NCBI GenBank assembly: GCA_033002965.1
Contig: JAURVB010004850.1
Span: 124,001 to 188,000 of the forward strand
Length of the DNA stretch: 64,000 nucleotides
DNA from: Piper betle
Taxonomy: Eukaryota > Streptophyta > Magnoliopsida > Piperales > Piperaceae
Direction of reading: 5' to 3'
The notes under the pieces were generated by a model. That model searched no databases. It was not told the origin of the DNA and saw nothing but the letters and a program-made list of their open reading frames with translations. The position numbers were made by a program, and so were the translations under genes. Below are positions 22,501 through 35,078 of this stretch, piece by piece (position 1 is the stretch's first letter; each line of letters begins with the position of its first letter).

Positions 22501-23112
22501 GATATGAGCTTTTCGTTTTTCAAACAGGGTTTGACTTCTCTGACCACTATATCGCTTAGAGGTTGCGATAGGCTAACAGATGAGTGCGTTTCTGCAATAT
22601 CTGGAAGCTCTATAAGTAAAAGTCTAAAAGTTCTTGATCTTTCTAACCTTTCTAACCTTACTGATAATGCAATTCTTCTGCTCGCAAGAAGTGGCACAAT
22701 GATAGTTGAACTTCGATTGAGGGAGTGTCCCAATATTGGAGATTCTGCAGTCATGGCTCTAGCATCAATGCAGATGGAAGGTGGGCGATGTGGTAGCAGT
22801 TTGAAGGTTCTTGATATTTATGAAAGTGGTAAAATCACGACTCTTGCTTATCATTGGCTAAAAAGACCATATTTTCCAAGATTGAGATGGTTGGGATTAA
22901 CTGGTGGTGTGCACAGGGATCTTCTAGTTGATGGTTTGTCTAAAAATAGGCCTTTCCTGCACTTAGCATGCCGTGGGGAAGAATTGGAAACTAGGTACTG
23001 GGACACATCAGATGGCTTTTGTAGAAAGGAACACGAGGAGGTGGATGAACTTGAACAGTTTTTACTTGAATGGGAAGATGACAGTGATGACGATGATGTG
23101 ATGATGGATTAA
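19511..23112 (+). CDS. FBL10: F-box/LRR protein, FBL10-like, 4 exons, 627 aa
   Basis: This is an F-box/LRR protein, the substrate receptor class of SCF ubiquitin ligases. Exons by phase and splice sites: 19511-19681, 20127-20332, 20983-21070, 21694-23112, in total 1,884 bp with all phases agreeing. Exon 1 carries the F-box (LEQLPSALIATILTKLDVSS). The start ATG at 19511 gives MAEMGDG. Exons 2-3 give VDCSRLNDSSISLLVNP and IQDLSGLLCGCSKLE. Exon 4 holds Cys-containing LRRs such as LESICLAGFCRVTDAG, TTISLRGCDRLTDE and VVELRLREC-type units, and ends with an acidic tail (EWEDDSDDDDVMMD). Arabidopsis FBL10 has the same layout, about 656 residues, recalled from memory. AATAAA-like signals follow near 23215. 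The target substrate is unknown. A gutted duplicate lies at 31380-34430. Confidence 0.9.
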
Positions 23113-24508
23113 GCTAGTTTGCATAGCATATCGTTTGGCATTGATCAAATGCAGCCAATTAACGAGTTTAAGCAGTGACTCGGGCAATGCAGACCGCTCT
23201 GACAGAGTGAAAATTAAATAAAAATAGAAGGGCATTGTGCATATTGCATTTTTTTCCTTGTGTATTGTGTTTACTTGTTTACTTTGCAGATATACTTGTA
23301 CAAAGTGATTCCAATTTACAATCAATTGTTGACCGTTGGGACTTGACGCTGCATCCATGTTCCCTCTGATGTAGTAATTTATTTGATCGGAGCTTTGTTC
23401 TTCGTGTATGTCTTGGCATACAGACTCGTGCCCATGTTGCTTGATTTGTTTGTAGAACACTTTTTCCCCAACTGCTATTTGATAAACTTTGTTTATGGGA
23501 ATTTTCGCGTCTTCTTTCCTTTGAATGAAAGAACGGAGATAACGTTCTTGGAATCCAGACCTAATACTTTAAAAGTGTTCCGCATTTTGTTCTTTAAGCA
23601 GGTCGTTAGCTATAAGCGTGAAGTCGGAGTACAAAATGACAATTCAGGGGAGTTAATTGAGTACATGGAAATGGTAATTGCCATTTTCTCTTAGTCAACA
23701 ATGTTTTTGCATCAATTTGATAGACGGGCTGTAGGCTATGAGCACAGAAGGTTTGTAGATAAGAAGGCATCTGTTGCATCATCTTTTAGACACGGTCAAT
23801 GAGTAAGGAAATTAATGGATATATTGTACCGGGTCGAGCAAGGAAATTCCATCCATGTTTAAGGCTATTTATCGATCTACCAAAGAACGAGAGTAGTATA
23901 ACTTATTGCCTATAAAAACAAATGGTGAAAACTTAATTAATTTAAACTAATCGATTTTAAATATATATTGTAGTAATAGAAGCCTATGTTATAATTGATT
24001 TACTGATTTAACTCAATATTATTTTATTATTATATTTATATATATAACTATAAAACTCAATTTACCTCAACATTAATCTTAAAATTTTTAATTGTCAAAG
24101 TATCTATTTGATGAAAATTACTTAATTTAAATTATTTATTTACTTATTTTTTTAATTTTTGATGCTAGATTACCTAAGTTCAATGGTTGGAACATTTCAC
24201 ATTCTGTGAGCGAGCAAGTATTTTAAATAACTTCATTTTAACTAATATAATAATATAAAATAGTGGAAATTTAATTATATATTAACAGCTTAAGCGATGG
24301 TAAAATAGTAAAAACATGGTTACAACATTTTATAAATTTAATTAATGACTTGATTATGGTAAAAGTTTTCAAAATGATTAATTGCCATGGTAATGTTATC
24401 CACCGAATCATAATTAAGCCATTTATGGTCTTTGTGACCTTATTACTAGTGTCAGTGTAGCGAGATGAATAAATTAAAATTAACATAATAATGATTTAAT
24501 AACTAAAA

Positions 24509-24543
<35 letters not shown>

Positions 24544-26520
24544 TATTTATTTATTTATACGTGGCAATGTATTGAACTTTTAAACTATAGTGCAATAAAC
24601 GTGAGCTAAGTTTACTCCATTTTGAAGGTTATATTCTAAGGAAAAATCGTCATTAAAAAGGAGGATGTTTGACTCAAAATATCTATAATGCGATTGTTTA
24701 ATATTTGTAAGTGTGAAAAGACTTTTTAAAAAAAAATTAAAATGTAATCTAAAACTTGACAAAATCATATAAGGAATTTACCAAAAATTAATTAAATTAA
24801 ATATAATTAAACACAAATACTTAAAATAAAATTTCAAACTTTTAATTACAAATAAAATGGTTAGTCAGATTAGACTAAATTTATGTTATATAAAAGAAAA
24901 TTTTAAAATAAATAAATAGAATATATTTAAGAAATTCTACTTATAGATACTAATTAGAAGATATTGTTCCCCTATCTAATATAAATCGTACAATATCTAA
25001 AAAGGTAAAAATATAGTCATATATACTATTTTTGAATAGGCTGGGTCCTTTGTCTATTAGAGCAAATCGTGTTTGATTTTAATTAAATCAGACAATTTTA
25101 TCTCTTAATTTTTCTGCTCTTACTAAGGAAGTTGTTAATCAACTTTTTATTTATTTATTCCTTTTTAACTAAATTGTTGGAAAAAACTATTTATTCATTA
25201 TTTTTCAATTAGATTATTAGAAAAATTATATAGTAGCATTTTTTAATCTAACAAAATAACAATTTCCGATCAATCTCTATCTCTCTTTCTCCTAATTTTA
25301 TTTCTTCCTCGTCTTTTTATTCATCGTTTTCTGCATCATTATTTTTTAAATTGTCTTTTACCATTATCATTTTTTTATATTTTTAAAATCATGCATTATT
25401 CATTACTTTTGTTTTGAAATACAATTTTCTTTTCATTTTCTTTAGTTAATTAGAATTAAATTTATTATTTTTTCTAACTTTTTAACGGTATTTTTTATAA
25501 AAGATTTGCAAATATTATAAGTTAGTTGATGATAGAATATTCACGAATGTTTGATAACACTCCTTTTTTCTTATTTTTAATCATTAATTGAAGTATATAT
25601 TTTTGAATGTTCTTCACATGACAAATTCTTATAAAATACTTATTTATTTATATTAATTTTTTTAATGCTGATTATTTAAAGAGTTTGTAGAAAAGTATAA
25701 AACTTGTCTTATTATGTTGTGCAAGATGATAAAATAAATAATATTAAAATAATATTGATATAAATATATTAATAAGGAGATACTTATAATATTTATAAAG
25801 AATATTTTGAAGATATTGCCATAAATAAATTTTTCAGAAATAAATCAATTTTTATAAGACAATAAAGAACCATCGCAAAGTAAAATTTAACTAATAATAT
25901 ATTTTAATCATACGTTAAAATTTTCAATAAAAACATTATAATAATCAAATAAAAATTTTAAATAATATTATTATTTTATTAAAATAAATATTTATTTGTT
26001 ATAATGCCTATATTATTAAAATGAACCTTTTTTTAATAGTGAAATCAATGTTACTTTGGTTTTTGTGATATAATATAAGGAATGTTGAATGTTAAAATTT
26101 ACTTTGTACAATTAAGTCATCACGCTAAATGAGTGTGTCATTCTTATTAAGTACATGGCTGTTGTTAGAGTAGAGGAGTCGTTGGATGGCTAAAATACAT
26201 CCACAAATAATGTTTTTTTATTGTTAGACCTCTTTTCTCTTAAAGTTTTTCATCATCGTTATCGGCCTCTACCATCATTATCATTCCGTCCTTCGCCATC
26301 GTTTGTCATGAGAGACGCTAGATGTCTTTTGTCGCACCCACCTAGGCCCTCTACGCCAATTTATGGCACGATGGATAATCCCTGAGCAAACAAATCCACG
26401 CTCCTATGCAATTTTTTTGTGTTATTAGTGCTATGATTTGGATGAGATTTTAATTTGAATGTGCTCTAATTTTTTTGGTAATTATCAAGAGACCAACCCC
26501 TTATTCATATTTATGATGAC
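23113..26520. other. 3' region of FBL10 then long AT-rich intergenic stretch
   Basis: Bases 23113 to about 23860 contain the 3' leader region shared with the duplicate at 34035-34425. From 23900 to 26520 the DNA is extremely AT-rich, with a (TA)n then (TTTA)n tract at about 24512-24560. No coding frame has family resemblance. Confidence 0.65.
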
Positions 26521-26523
26521 CAT

Positions 26524-29520
26524 GTAATACCCTAATTCTGGTTGACCTAATAACCGAATTAGAAATATTACGATCGAGTTAAATGATAATTAGATTGAAA
26601 CAACCCTCTTGGCGTATGGAGAATTGAAGACATTACTAAATATAGATGAAAACCCATCAAACATATATAAAAACATGAAAGAAAAACATATATAAAAACA
26701 TGAAAGAAAATAATGACATATTGAGCTCAAGTGTGTGTAACATCTATTTGTCCTTGCACCAAAGTCGACCTAACACACAGGAATATAGGAACATAAGCCC
26801 TACATATATAATATGAAAAAAATGTCAACAATGAACGTCAGAGGTCCGGAAAATAACTCATAGAAACTAGTAGGTGGAAATTGATTTTCATGAGGAAAGA
26901 AAAATTGTATATAATCTCCATGGGAACACTCAAAGGGTATATATTGAGGAGCCATCAAGCTGCAGACTCTCTTGAACTAAACTGGTGGTGTCATTCTTGA
27001 CAATAACTAGTCCCACTTTCTAGAAAAGTACATATCCTAAGCCCTCTCTAAACCTCCATGTAACTCCTAACTAAGAGCACAATGACCAAGTACTCTCATA
27101 CAGTCGCCTTCAGTACCTTTTGATACTACAAGTCTTGACATGTGATGTACACAATAGTTTCGGTCTACTCTACACCTCTCCGAGTGTGAGGAAACTTAAG
27201 ATATAAAGATGTCAGAATCCCTCGAGAATAGAACAACTCTCCCACTAATCCAAAGCCCGTTGCGACTTGCATATGCGCCTGCTCATACCCACCCTGCTCA
27301 TAGTATACATGAAGTTATATTCACCAACTTTTGGCTCACTAAAAACTCAATAAAAAATTATATATAGGGCTGGAAAGAAAATCATATAAGTAGGCCCAAA
27401 GGCAATATGAGGTTGAACTAAGTTCAAAAACAATACAATGGATCATATATTGGATGGTTATTAATCACGGAAGTAAAATACGTCTAAATAACTTATGTTA
27501 AGTGGGGTTCAATAAAATAGTCATTGAATACATCTTACAATCTAAATATCAAATCTATGATAGACTGAACGATAAAACTGAGAAGAGTCCTAACGGACCT
27601 ATGATCCAAACTCCAAGGGCATCGACACATCTACGGCAAGCTCGAACTCCTGGACCTATATCAGAACTTACCGCTAAATAAAAGACTAACAACTCTATAT
27701 GAAGCATGGTCGTGGTGTGCTAATATCAATAATAATATTATAAATAATAGGAAAAATAAAGGAAATCAATGACTAAATATCTGGCATGCAAAACGAGACA
27801 TGATAAGCGATAAATAAATAATAAATAAATAAATATACTTGTGAATAATTAGATAAAATAATAAATACATAAAAATAACTAAAACATTAATCATAAAATA
27901 ATAAAATAATTATACTATATAAGTATGCGGCTAAACATGAGTAAATAATAGAACATATGCAAGTTAATAATAAATAAATAAATAGTTAATATCAATTAGC
28001 GATGAATAATAATAGTATGCTATCAAATACATGAATATATAATTAAACACAAATAAATAATAACATACACGCGAACAATCAAATAAATAAATAAATAAAA
28101 TTTGATAAACATGAATAAGATTAATGTTAATAAGTAAGTATATAAGCAATAATAATAAACAATCATACAAGCATTCATCACAATAGATAAATATATAAAT
28201 AACTAGAAATAAACAATAATAAATAATAAATAATAAATAAAGAGAAACACTCATAATATTAAAACATGCTAAATAATGTGAATATTCATCTAAACTAATG
28301 CTGGGAGTCTCGAATTACTGAAAACAATCGAAAAATGGTTGAAAACAGGCTAAAAATGAGCTTAAAATCACTTCTAAGTCGATTGAGTCAGACCGAGTTG
28401 ACTTGGCTGAGTCAACTAGCTAGGTATAGTGACATCATCGACGGCGATTGCAGCTACGATGGGGGTCGAGGGTGGTCTCAAAAGTTTGGCTTGGTGGGGG
28501 TCATTTAGGGTGATTGTCAGCGATGTCTGACTAGCGATCAGTCGAAAAACAGGCGAAAAGTAATAGAAATGCTGTCGGGAAAGTGCCGGTCACCGGCGGC
28601 AATCGTGGCCATGACAGAGGTAGAGGCTGGTTTCAAAAGGAAGATCTCCACAAGGGCAAGCTGTTTGTGTGGTCGACCTCGCCAGGGGTAGAAACTGGAG
28701 AAGAAAATGTCGTCTTCGGCGGCCAACGAGGTAGTGTTGATGTCAGAGCTAAACCTAGGTCAATAGCCAACCGCAAGGTGGTTATAGTGGTACTAGTTCG
28801 GTGTCCGGACATAGGCCAGAGACTCACCGACGATGACCCAAAGTGGCGGCTGCGTTAGGGTAAGAAAAACTTTGGAAATTCGGGAGAAATATCAAAAAAA
28901 TAACTGGGTGACAGCTGGGGCTGACGTGGATGGATTTGATCTTGCCACGTGGCACAATCTAAATGCCTCATTACTCATGGGCCTAGTGGGGTCTACTAAG
29001 GGTGTAAACAATATATATATATATTGTTGGAAACCTTGAATCAATGTCGACAAAAGTTGAAATTGACTATAAGCCTAGCGACTGTAAGGGAAGAAAGTTA
29101 AATGAGCCTCGAAACCCTAAATTTGATTAGATGAAGATCTAAGACTCAAATCAAGTTGACTTTATAAGGGTAATCCGATAATCCAAAATTCCTATGATGC
29201 ATGAAAAAGAGGTACCTTGGAAAAGCTCAAATGGATACTAAACACTGCAATGACCTAGATCTAGCTCTAAAACCTTGGGCTAACATAAGAAAAATAAGAT
29301 CTGTATACTTCATGTATATGCTGATAACTCATGCTCTACTATAACATAATTAAAGCTATCATCTGTATATCGAGCATATTCAACCTCGACGATCATCTAG
29401 GCCTTATACACATTATCTGAAAGCTGGTCTGCTCGAAACGACTCTAACTGCTCTAACCGACTCAAGATTGGCCCAAACTGAGCAAAATAACAAGTGGGTA
29501 AAACTCTAACCTGAAGCTGA
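26524..29520 (+). repeat. TGTAACA-terminal repeat family, copy A
   Basis: It starts TGTAATACCCTAATTCTGG and has AATATTACGATCGAG shortly after. Matching blocks with copy B in the same order include GAGCTCAAGTGTGTGTAA, CACCAAAGTCGAC, ACAAGTCT, the ATGGGCCTAGTGGGG block before an AT run near 29012, and GACTCAAATCAAG. An AT-rich stretch of AATA and AATAAATA units (about 27750-28260) inflates this copy to about 3 kb. A GC-richer part (28430-28860) gives open frames that I do not regard as genes. The right end is not exact. Confidence 0.7.
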
Positions 29521-29696
29521 GGTTTTATAAAACATATTATGTAGACTTTGATTACTATTATGGATTATTGATCTTATAGTCATTGTTGTTCAGGACTTTA
29601 TACGTTGTTTCGTGATTTTGGTCTAGATTTTAAAGGAGTTACAAATAAATCGTCCTTTGATAGGACCGATTTATGCTGACAAAATTTACTCTCTCT

Positions 29697-29728
29697 TTTT
29701 TTTTTGGGGGGGGGGGGGGCGGGGGTGT
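29697..29728. repeat. Poly-T followed by poly-G tract
   Basis: A run of about 12 T is followed by about 14 G, a single C and five more G. It is low-complexity sequence and a place where sequencing length errors are likely. Confidence 0.9.
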
Positions 29729-29789
29729 CTTTTGATTTACATACATTATTTGATGGAGATTTTAGGGATGGCTTGATTGGCATCATTTG

Positions 29790-30330
29790 TGTTGGACCCT
29801 TTGGGCTTCCAAAAGAGACTTGTAACAGGTGTTACAAGCCTCTTTTAATCAAAAGCTAATTTAGGGAATAATGTTTTCTCATTAGTCTATATACAAGTCA
29901 TTAATTACCCATGTGGAACTAACCGAACAATTCTCCTTTTCACACATCAGTGCATTTGAATCATCTCTCTCTTATACATGTTGGTCTATATGTGATAGTG
30001 AAGTTTCATGAGACTCAAATTCGGGCTATTTGATCTTACAGTAAGGCCCCGCACTCATTAAACTATACAAATCATCTCCCTCTTACTCATTTTGCAAACA
30101 TTTTAGAGTGTGGTACTAGAAGACTCCAATTTGGAGTCGTTAACTTACCATTGGGCAAACTGGCGCAACACCGAAGCTCATCTAGCTCTCATACCATAGT
30201 TTACCCCTAAAAGAGACATATATTAGGTGATACAAACTTTTCTTAATCTGAAAAAACTAGCTTATGGAGTAAAATTTTCTTATTAACTTATATACAAATT
30301 ACCAATCACCACTGAGCCTGGCCAATCCAA
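29790..30330 (-). mobile_element. TRIM-like small LTR element, copy 1
   Basis: Two similar direct segments flank a short non-coding middle. Left (from 29790, TGTTGGACCC) and right (from about 30197) both contain CAAAAGAGAC or TAAAAGAGAC, a GGTG-TACAA block, and TTATATACAA or CTATATACAA. Between them, at 30185-30196, the minus strand reads TGGTATGAGAGC, one mismatch from the initiator-tRNA-Met primer site. Size, lack of coding and PBS place fit a terminal-repeat retrotransposon in miniature on the minus strand. Outer edges are approximate. Confidence 0.6.
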
Positions 30331-30640
30331 TTTCATAAACTGAGCTCTCTATTAGAGAGCCTAGCCCACTCTTATAGTATTTGAGCTTTCTATTAAATTA
30401 TAAACGAGAGTTGGCCTAAGAGGCTTTTTGGGACAGCTTCTACCAACTAAAAAAGAGCTATAAGCCTTTAAGCCCGGCTCTTCTCTTGTATATATGGGGT
30501 TAGGCTGGGCCGGGCTGGCTTGGCCCGATGGGTCACTACCCTAAGCCCAACTTGACCCAAATTCTAGCCGGGCTGGTGCCGGCCCTTAAGGTTCAGCCCA
30601 CTTGACATCCTTACCCACGCTCACTCTCATTTTTATTTCA
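30331..30640. repeat. GGGCCGGGC-rich repeat, possible hAT-type terminus
   Basis: This segment has GGGCCGGGCTGGC, AGCCGGGCTGGTGCCGG and ends GCCCACTTGACATCCTTA. Its reverse complement, TAAGGATGTCAAGTGGGC, resembles plant hAT MITE ends. The other end was not found, so the element type is a guess. Confidence 0.35.
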
Positions 30641-31379
30641 TTCTTGATAAAATCAAATTTTAAAATTTTGTGAATAATTTGTAAAAGGAAATGGTTTATT
30701 GAATTCTGTCTCACTTAAATTTTAGCCATCGAATTACAAGAATGACCAAAATTAAATATTAAAAAAAATAAAAATCTCACCCTAGAAACCGATCTTACCA
30801 CCTGGGGTAAGATCCAAACTATGGGCGGCCGGATCTAATTACTTGTGGTCGGATTCGGTCGTCTGTACAGGAGTTCTGGCTAGGTCTGCCACTTGTAGGC
30901 GGAGGAGGAGTAATCAGACAACCTAAATTAATCATCACACAAAAATAGGCAACTGCCCCTCATTTATAAATTGCGTCCGAGGCAACTGGTTTCGGCCAAA
31001 AAGCAGAGTATGTGCTTGTTGTTTTAGCCTTTACGTTGCCGTTCTTGTTTGACTTTTTTCTTTTCTATGTCATTTTTGGTACAATGAATGAGAACCAATC
31101 AGTTTATTTCTCGACAAGTCACCAACAATTTACAGTCGAATATATTCCTCCGCTGAGCAAGGATTGTTTCTGTTACAATAGAAGTTTTTTGCCTATAAAT
31201 GCTGACAATTATTTGATCAAAATAAATAAACGAGATAATAGTTCTAGAGCGAGGGGCAATCAAATAATTCAACCTCGTATTTTCTTAGGCCAGCTTGCTA
31301 ATTATGATCAGTTGTTAGATCCAACTAAATAAATATTAAAAGTCATTAAAATAGGCATGTTCTTTAAATCCTTTCCGTG
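30641..31379. other. Intergenic, one open frame of unknown value
   Basis: An open frame at 31012-31332 (106 codons) has a hydrophobic start and no recognised family. Without homology or a clear gene context I do not call it. It lies just left of the FBL10 duplicate. Confidence 0.4.
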
Positions 31380-31541
31380 TTCTAAGTTCAAGAGGCAATG
31401 ACTTCTTGTTGTATTATTGTAATTTCTGATGCTTATACTCTTAATATCAATAATTCAGTATTTCTTCAGCGCATGTGGATAATTTTTTTTCTTTTAATAT
31501 TTTCACTGGGGAAGTCCTTGATTAAACTCCATTGGCATAAT

Positions 31542-32074
31542 TAACGTTGCTAATTGAGCGAGCAAGCTCGTGACCATTTAGCATTTGGTTCAACTCGACT
31601 CGACTCGAAACTAGTTATTTAAATGCTCGAGCTCGAACTCGACTCAAACTTGAATCTTACAAGTCGAGCTTGAGCAAGGCTGTGTTCGACTCGACTCGAC
31701 TTGGGTATAACTCGAACTCGACTCGATAAAAGTTGATGACCTCAAGGTTAAGATGGTAAGTATTTAAGTTGATGACCTCAAGGTTATGGGTTCAATATAC
31801 ATTAGTTATATTTTTTTAAGGGATGTACTTTTGATTTTTAATTGAGCTGATTTCGAGCACACGAACGAACTAGGTTCGAGCTCGGAAAAATTAAACACTT
31901 TAAGTGTATTCAAGTTCAAGTTGAGCTCGAACACATAAAAGATATTCGAGTCGAACTCAAGCATATATGTTTAAAACTCGTTCAATCTCGAGTCGAGTTC
32001 GAATGAGTTTTGAACTATTCGAGCCGAGTTCGACACAAGTTAAGTTCGGCTCGCTCACTCGTTTAGCACCCCTA
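31542..32074 (+). mobile_element. hAT-type MITE with 8 bp target duplication
   Basis: The 533 bp element is flanked by GGCATAAT on both sides (31534-31541 and 32075-32082), an 8 bp target duplication as made by hAT transposases. The ends TAACGTTGCTAATTGAGCG and, reverse-complemented, TAGGGGTGCTAAACGAGTG agree at about 16 of 22 positions. The inside is an array of GACTCGA and GCTCGAG words and has no coding frame. It inserted into the FBL10 duplicate just before its exon 3, which shows the duplication came first. Confidence 0.88.
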
Positions 32075-33009
32075 GGCATAATCCTTTGACCCTCTATATA
32101 TTCTCTCAGCGTGGGAATTCATGAAATCGTCAATACTTACGCCCTAGCAAACCTTTTGTACGGCTGCCTAAAATTGGAAGTAAGATTGATCGATTTATTC
32201 ATGTCATAAAAAAATAGGGTTTTTTTGTTTTGTAAGACAAGTCATTTTTTTAATATTTTTCTATCTTTGTTCAAGTTGCCTTGTTAAATAGCTTTCCATA
32301 ATGGTCTATTTAATTGACATGAAAGTAGTGCAAGTAAAAAAATTTCATAAGAAATACAAATATAATGAAGTAAAATAACAAAAAAAATTTAAATTTTCTT
32401 TACATGTTTAAATAGTAAAAAAATATGATAAAAAAGAAATATTTTTTCCCTAGTGCATCTATCTCTCAAATTTTTTAACGATTTTTTTGCTTTCTATAAA
32501 AAAAACTATTTTGTAAAATTTGTACGTAAATTTATTTTAAATGAAATTTAAATTTATTTTAACTAAATTTTAAGTTAGTAAAACACAAAAAAATAATTGA
32601 CTTTTAAATTTTATATTTTTTCGTGCAATTTCACGACAATCGAATACACATGAAATAAGAAGAAGGGACAAGTGTTATTTTTGGACCTTGACTGATATTC
32701 TTCTGTCCAAAAGCACTTTGTAGAAAAAAAACAGGTAGGGAACACTGTGTAGTTATGTTAGCGTAGGGATTTCTAATTCATGAAAATATATAATTGGCTG
32801 AAGTTGATGAAGAGAGTTTTGAAATCTTTTTCTTTTTTTGCGAAGGCATCTAGTTACTTTTGATGTTGCAATTTTTTTCATCAGTAGATAATATTGATTT
32901 AAGTCATCTGTCTTTGTGTGATGTATAGTAGAGTAATTTTGCAGATATTCTCCGTTATTATTTTTGCTAGACATTCAGTACCCGGCACAACTTTGCTTTG
33001 TGTCCATGT

Positions 33010-33600
33010 TGGCTTAGGCTGGTGTAAACTCGTAATAGGTGTCACAAGACTCTCATAATAAAAAAATTAACTTAAGAAATAAGATTTCTCCATTAGCGTA
33101 TATACAAATCACTAACAATAAATTTTTTCATTAATATATATACAAGTCACCAATAACAATAATGATACAACACCGACCTAACACCTGGTAAACTCCTCTC
33201 AAATCATCAGGTGAAACCTATAAATGAAATAACAATAATCGACGTAGACAAATGAAACCCATAAAGGATTGGGCGTAGGCAAACCCAATTCGAATTTGGC
33301 ACTGATACTACTTGTTGGGCCTAAAATAATCGGCGTAAGCAAATAAAAACCCACGAAGGATTGGGCGTAGACAAATCCAGCTCGAACTTGGCTCTGATAC
33401 CGCTTATTGGGCTCTTTAGGCCCACACCCAAGTTTCAAAACCACTGTTAGATCATTCAGGCCCCCAAAATAGATTTTAAACAATAAAAAAAACTCACAGC
33501 TCGCAATAGGTGTCACAAGTTTCTCTTAATTCAAAAATTAATTTAAAAAATAAGACTTTTCCATTAGCTTATATACAAGTTATTAACAATCTCTACGACC
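33010..33600 (-). mobile_element. TRIM-like small LTR element, copy 2, with duplicated primer-site unit
   Basis: Flanking segments at about 33025-33110 and 33500-33590 both carry AATAGGTGTCACAAG, AAATAAGA and TTATATACAA or CGTATATACAA. The middle holds a direct tandem repeat of about 94 bp (33233-33311 and 33327-33403). Each unit has AGGATTGGGCGTAG, followed by a sequence complementary to the initiator-tRNA-Met primer site (GCTCTGATACC at 33391-33401, and GCACTGATACT at 33299-33309) and then TTGGGC. No coding sequence. It interrupts the FBL10 duplicate after the exon 4 remnant. Confidence 0.65.
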
Positions 33601-33994
33601 AATGTAGGATAAACCCAATATATAAAATATTAAATTTATAATTTTGATCTCTAATTAATCAGGGGCACGGATCTCTAGTAAACTTTTGTTTCTTTGGTAT
33701 AGCTGTTTCCTTCCTATTGAGTCATACGAACTTATCTACATTAAGTCACAGTTGATACGATTATGTGCATGTAACATTCGTTGAACGTCAAACTCACTCT
33801 GGCTACTCGCCGCACGCAGAAATCAACTTCCCCAGAAAACAACGTGCACGATGTCGATCCCATCCATTCCACGCTGGAACTTAGATGGCAGTCTCATCCT
33901 GGCTCCCAGTTGTCTCCAAAAGCCGCTTCTGTTTTTTATCAGTTTACTTCTCTTTTCTTGGTGATACAATCAGAGCCAGCATAGCTCAATTCCA
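33601..33994. other. Unassigned stretch inside the FBL10 duplicate region
   Basis: An open frame at 33781-33984 (67 codons) has no family resemblance. No match to the parent locus was noticed here. Confidence 0.4.
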
Positions 33995-34430
33995 TTGTTA
34001 TCTTCGTCGTTGAATGTTGTCGAAGTCAAAAAAAACCCCTCCTTCGACCGTCATAAGATGTCTTCTTTCTTTGAAAGAATGGAGATGACGTCCTTTGTAT
34101 TCAGACCCAATATAGAAGCGTGCAGCATTTTGTTTTTAAGCCAAGTGTTCTGCTTTAAGTGTAAATTAATTGTTTGTGGGGTGCTTGGAAATGGTAATTT
34201 TCATTTTCTCTTGTTAGCCAACAATGTTTTTGTATTAATGTGACAGCCAATTTTTGGCTTGAGGAATTTATTTTTAACGGAAGATTTGTAGATAAAGAAG
34301 ACATCTCTCCATCGTCTTTAGACTTGGTCAATTATAATAATTAAAGATCCAAATGATACATCTTTTACACGTGGATATATAATACCTGGTTGACCAGGGA
34401 AATTCCAATCCTTGTGTAACCGTCCCCGAA

Positions 34431-35078
34431 TATTTTAGTACCAAACTAAAATGAATTTTATACGTGCAAACAGATAAAGCATGACTGACATAGGCTCCCA
34501 TTTGGAAAAGTTTTTTAAACTCATTAAGCAAAAAAGAGATTAAACAGTTAATTTAATACCGAGAAAATCATCTAAGAAGTCTATTAAAAATAATCAAATC
34601 AAGTGAAAATGAATCTTCTTCTTGTTCACGAAAATGACCTAAGAAAATAATTCAATTTAAGTGTGAACTAATTTGGTTTAGAAATAAATAGAGTAGCACA
34701 GTGTAAGATATTGAGCGAGTTGACAGGGTAGAGGGGCGGCAGGAGAGGGCGTCTCTGGGAATATCCGAATCGCCGCCGTCGTTCTGGTACATCGTGCCTA
34801 TCGCCAAAAACCACCGCCAATTCTTTTGGTTCCCAAACAAAACAATTGCAATTTTGTAGGAGGAAGCGAAGTAAACTTCCTCAACCCAAGTGCCCGACAA
34901 GGCCGCCATTTCCAGTTGATTCCATCTCCCCAATCACAATTCTCCTTCTTTTATCCTTTGTTCGTACGATCATCACCGCTTTCTGTTTTCATTTCTGATA
35001 ATCGGAGTGGGAATATTGAGGGTTTTTGTTTCTGAGAAGGGGTTTTGTGGGTGGGGATATTGAGTAGGGGGTGGTTGA
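34431..35078 (+). other. Upstream and 5' leader region of the STY46-like gene
   Basis: AT-rich to about 34690, then more balanced, with a C- and T-rich stretch before the start codon. It probably contains promoter and 5' UTR. No exact promoter element is assigned. Confidence 0.4.

Larger units (their letters stand above)
31380..34430 (+). pseudogene. Gutted duplicate of the FBL10-like locus
   Basis: The sequence follows the FBL10-like gene in order but lacks most of the coding part. Bases 31388-31490 match intron 2 (about 20815-20935). Bases 32098-32215 match exon 3 and its donor (GGAATTCATGAAAT, then TGCCTAAAATTGGAAGTAAG). Bases 32675-32985 match intron 3. Around 32985-33023 the start of exon 4 (ACTTTGCTTTGTGTCCATG) jumps straight to TTGGCTTAGGCTGGTG, which lies about 570 bp further on in the parent, so an internal deletion is seen. 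Bases 34035-34425 match the parent 3' region (about 23500-23860). A MITE (31542-32074) and a TRIM-like element (33010-33600) interrupt it. No F-box exon is present. Confidence 0.85.

Noticed and set aside
28583..28858. 91-codon open frame
   Set aside because: It lies in repeat copy A and has no family resemblance.
31012..31332. 106-codon open frame with a hydrophobic start as a small secreted protein
   Set aside because: No cysteine pattern, no family, no splice context. Kept only as a note in the intergenic entry.
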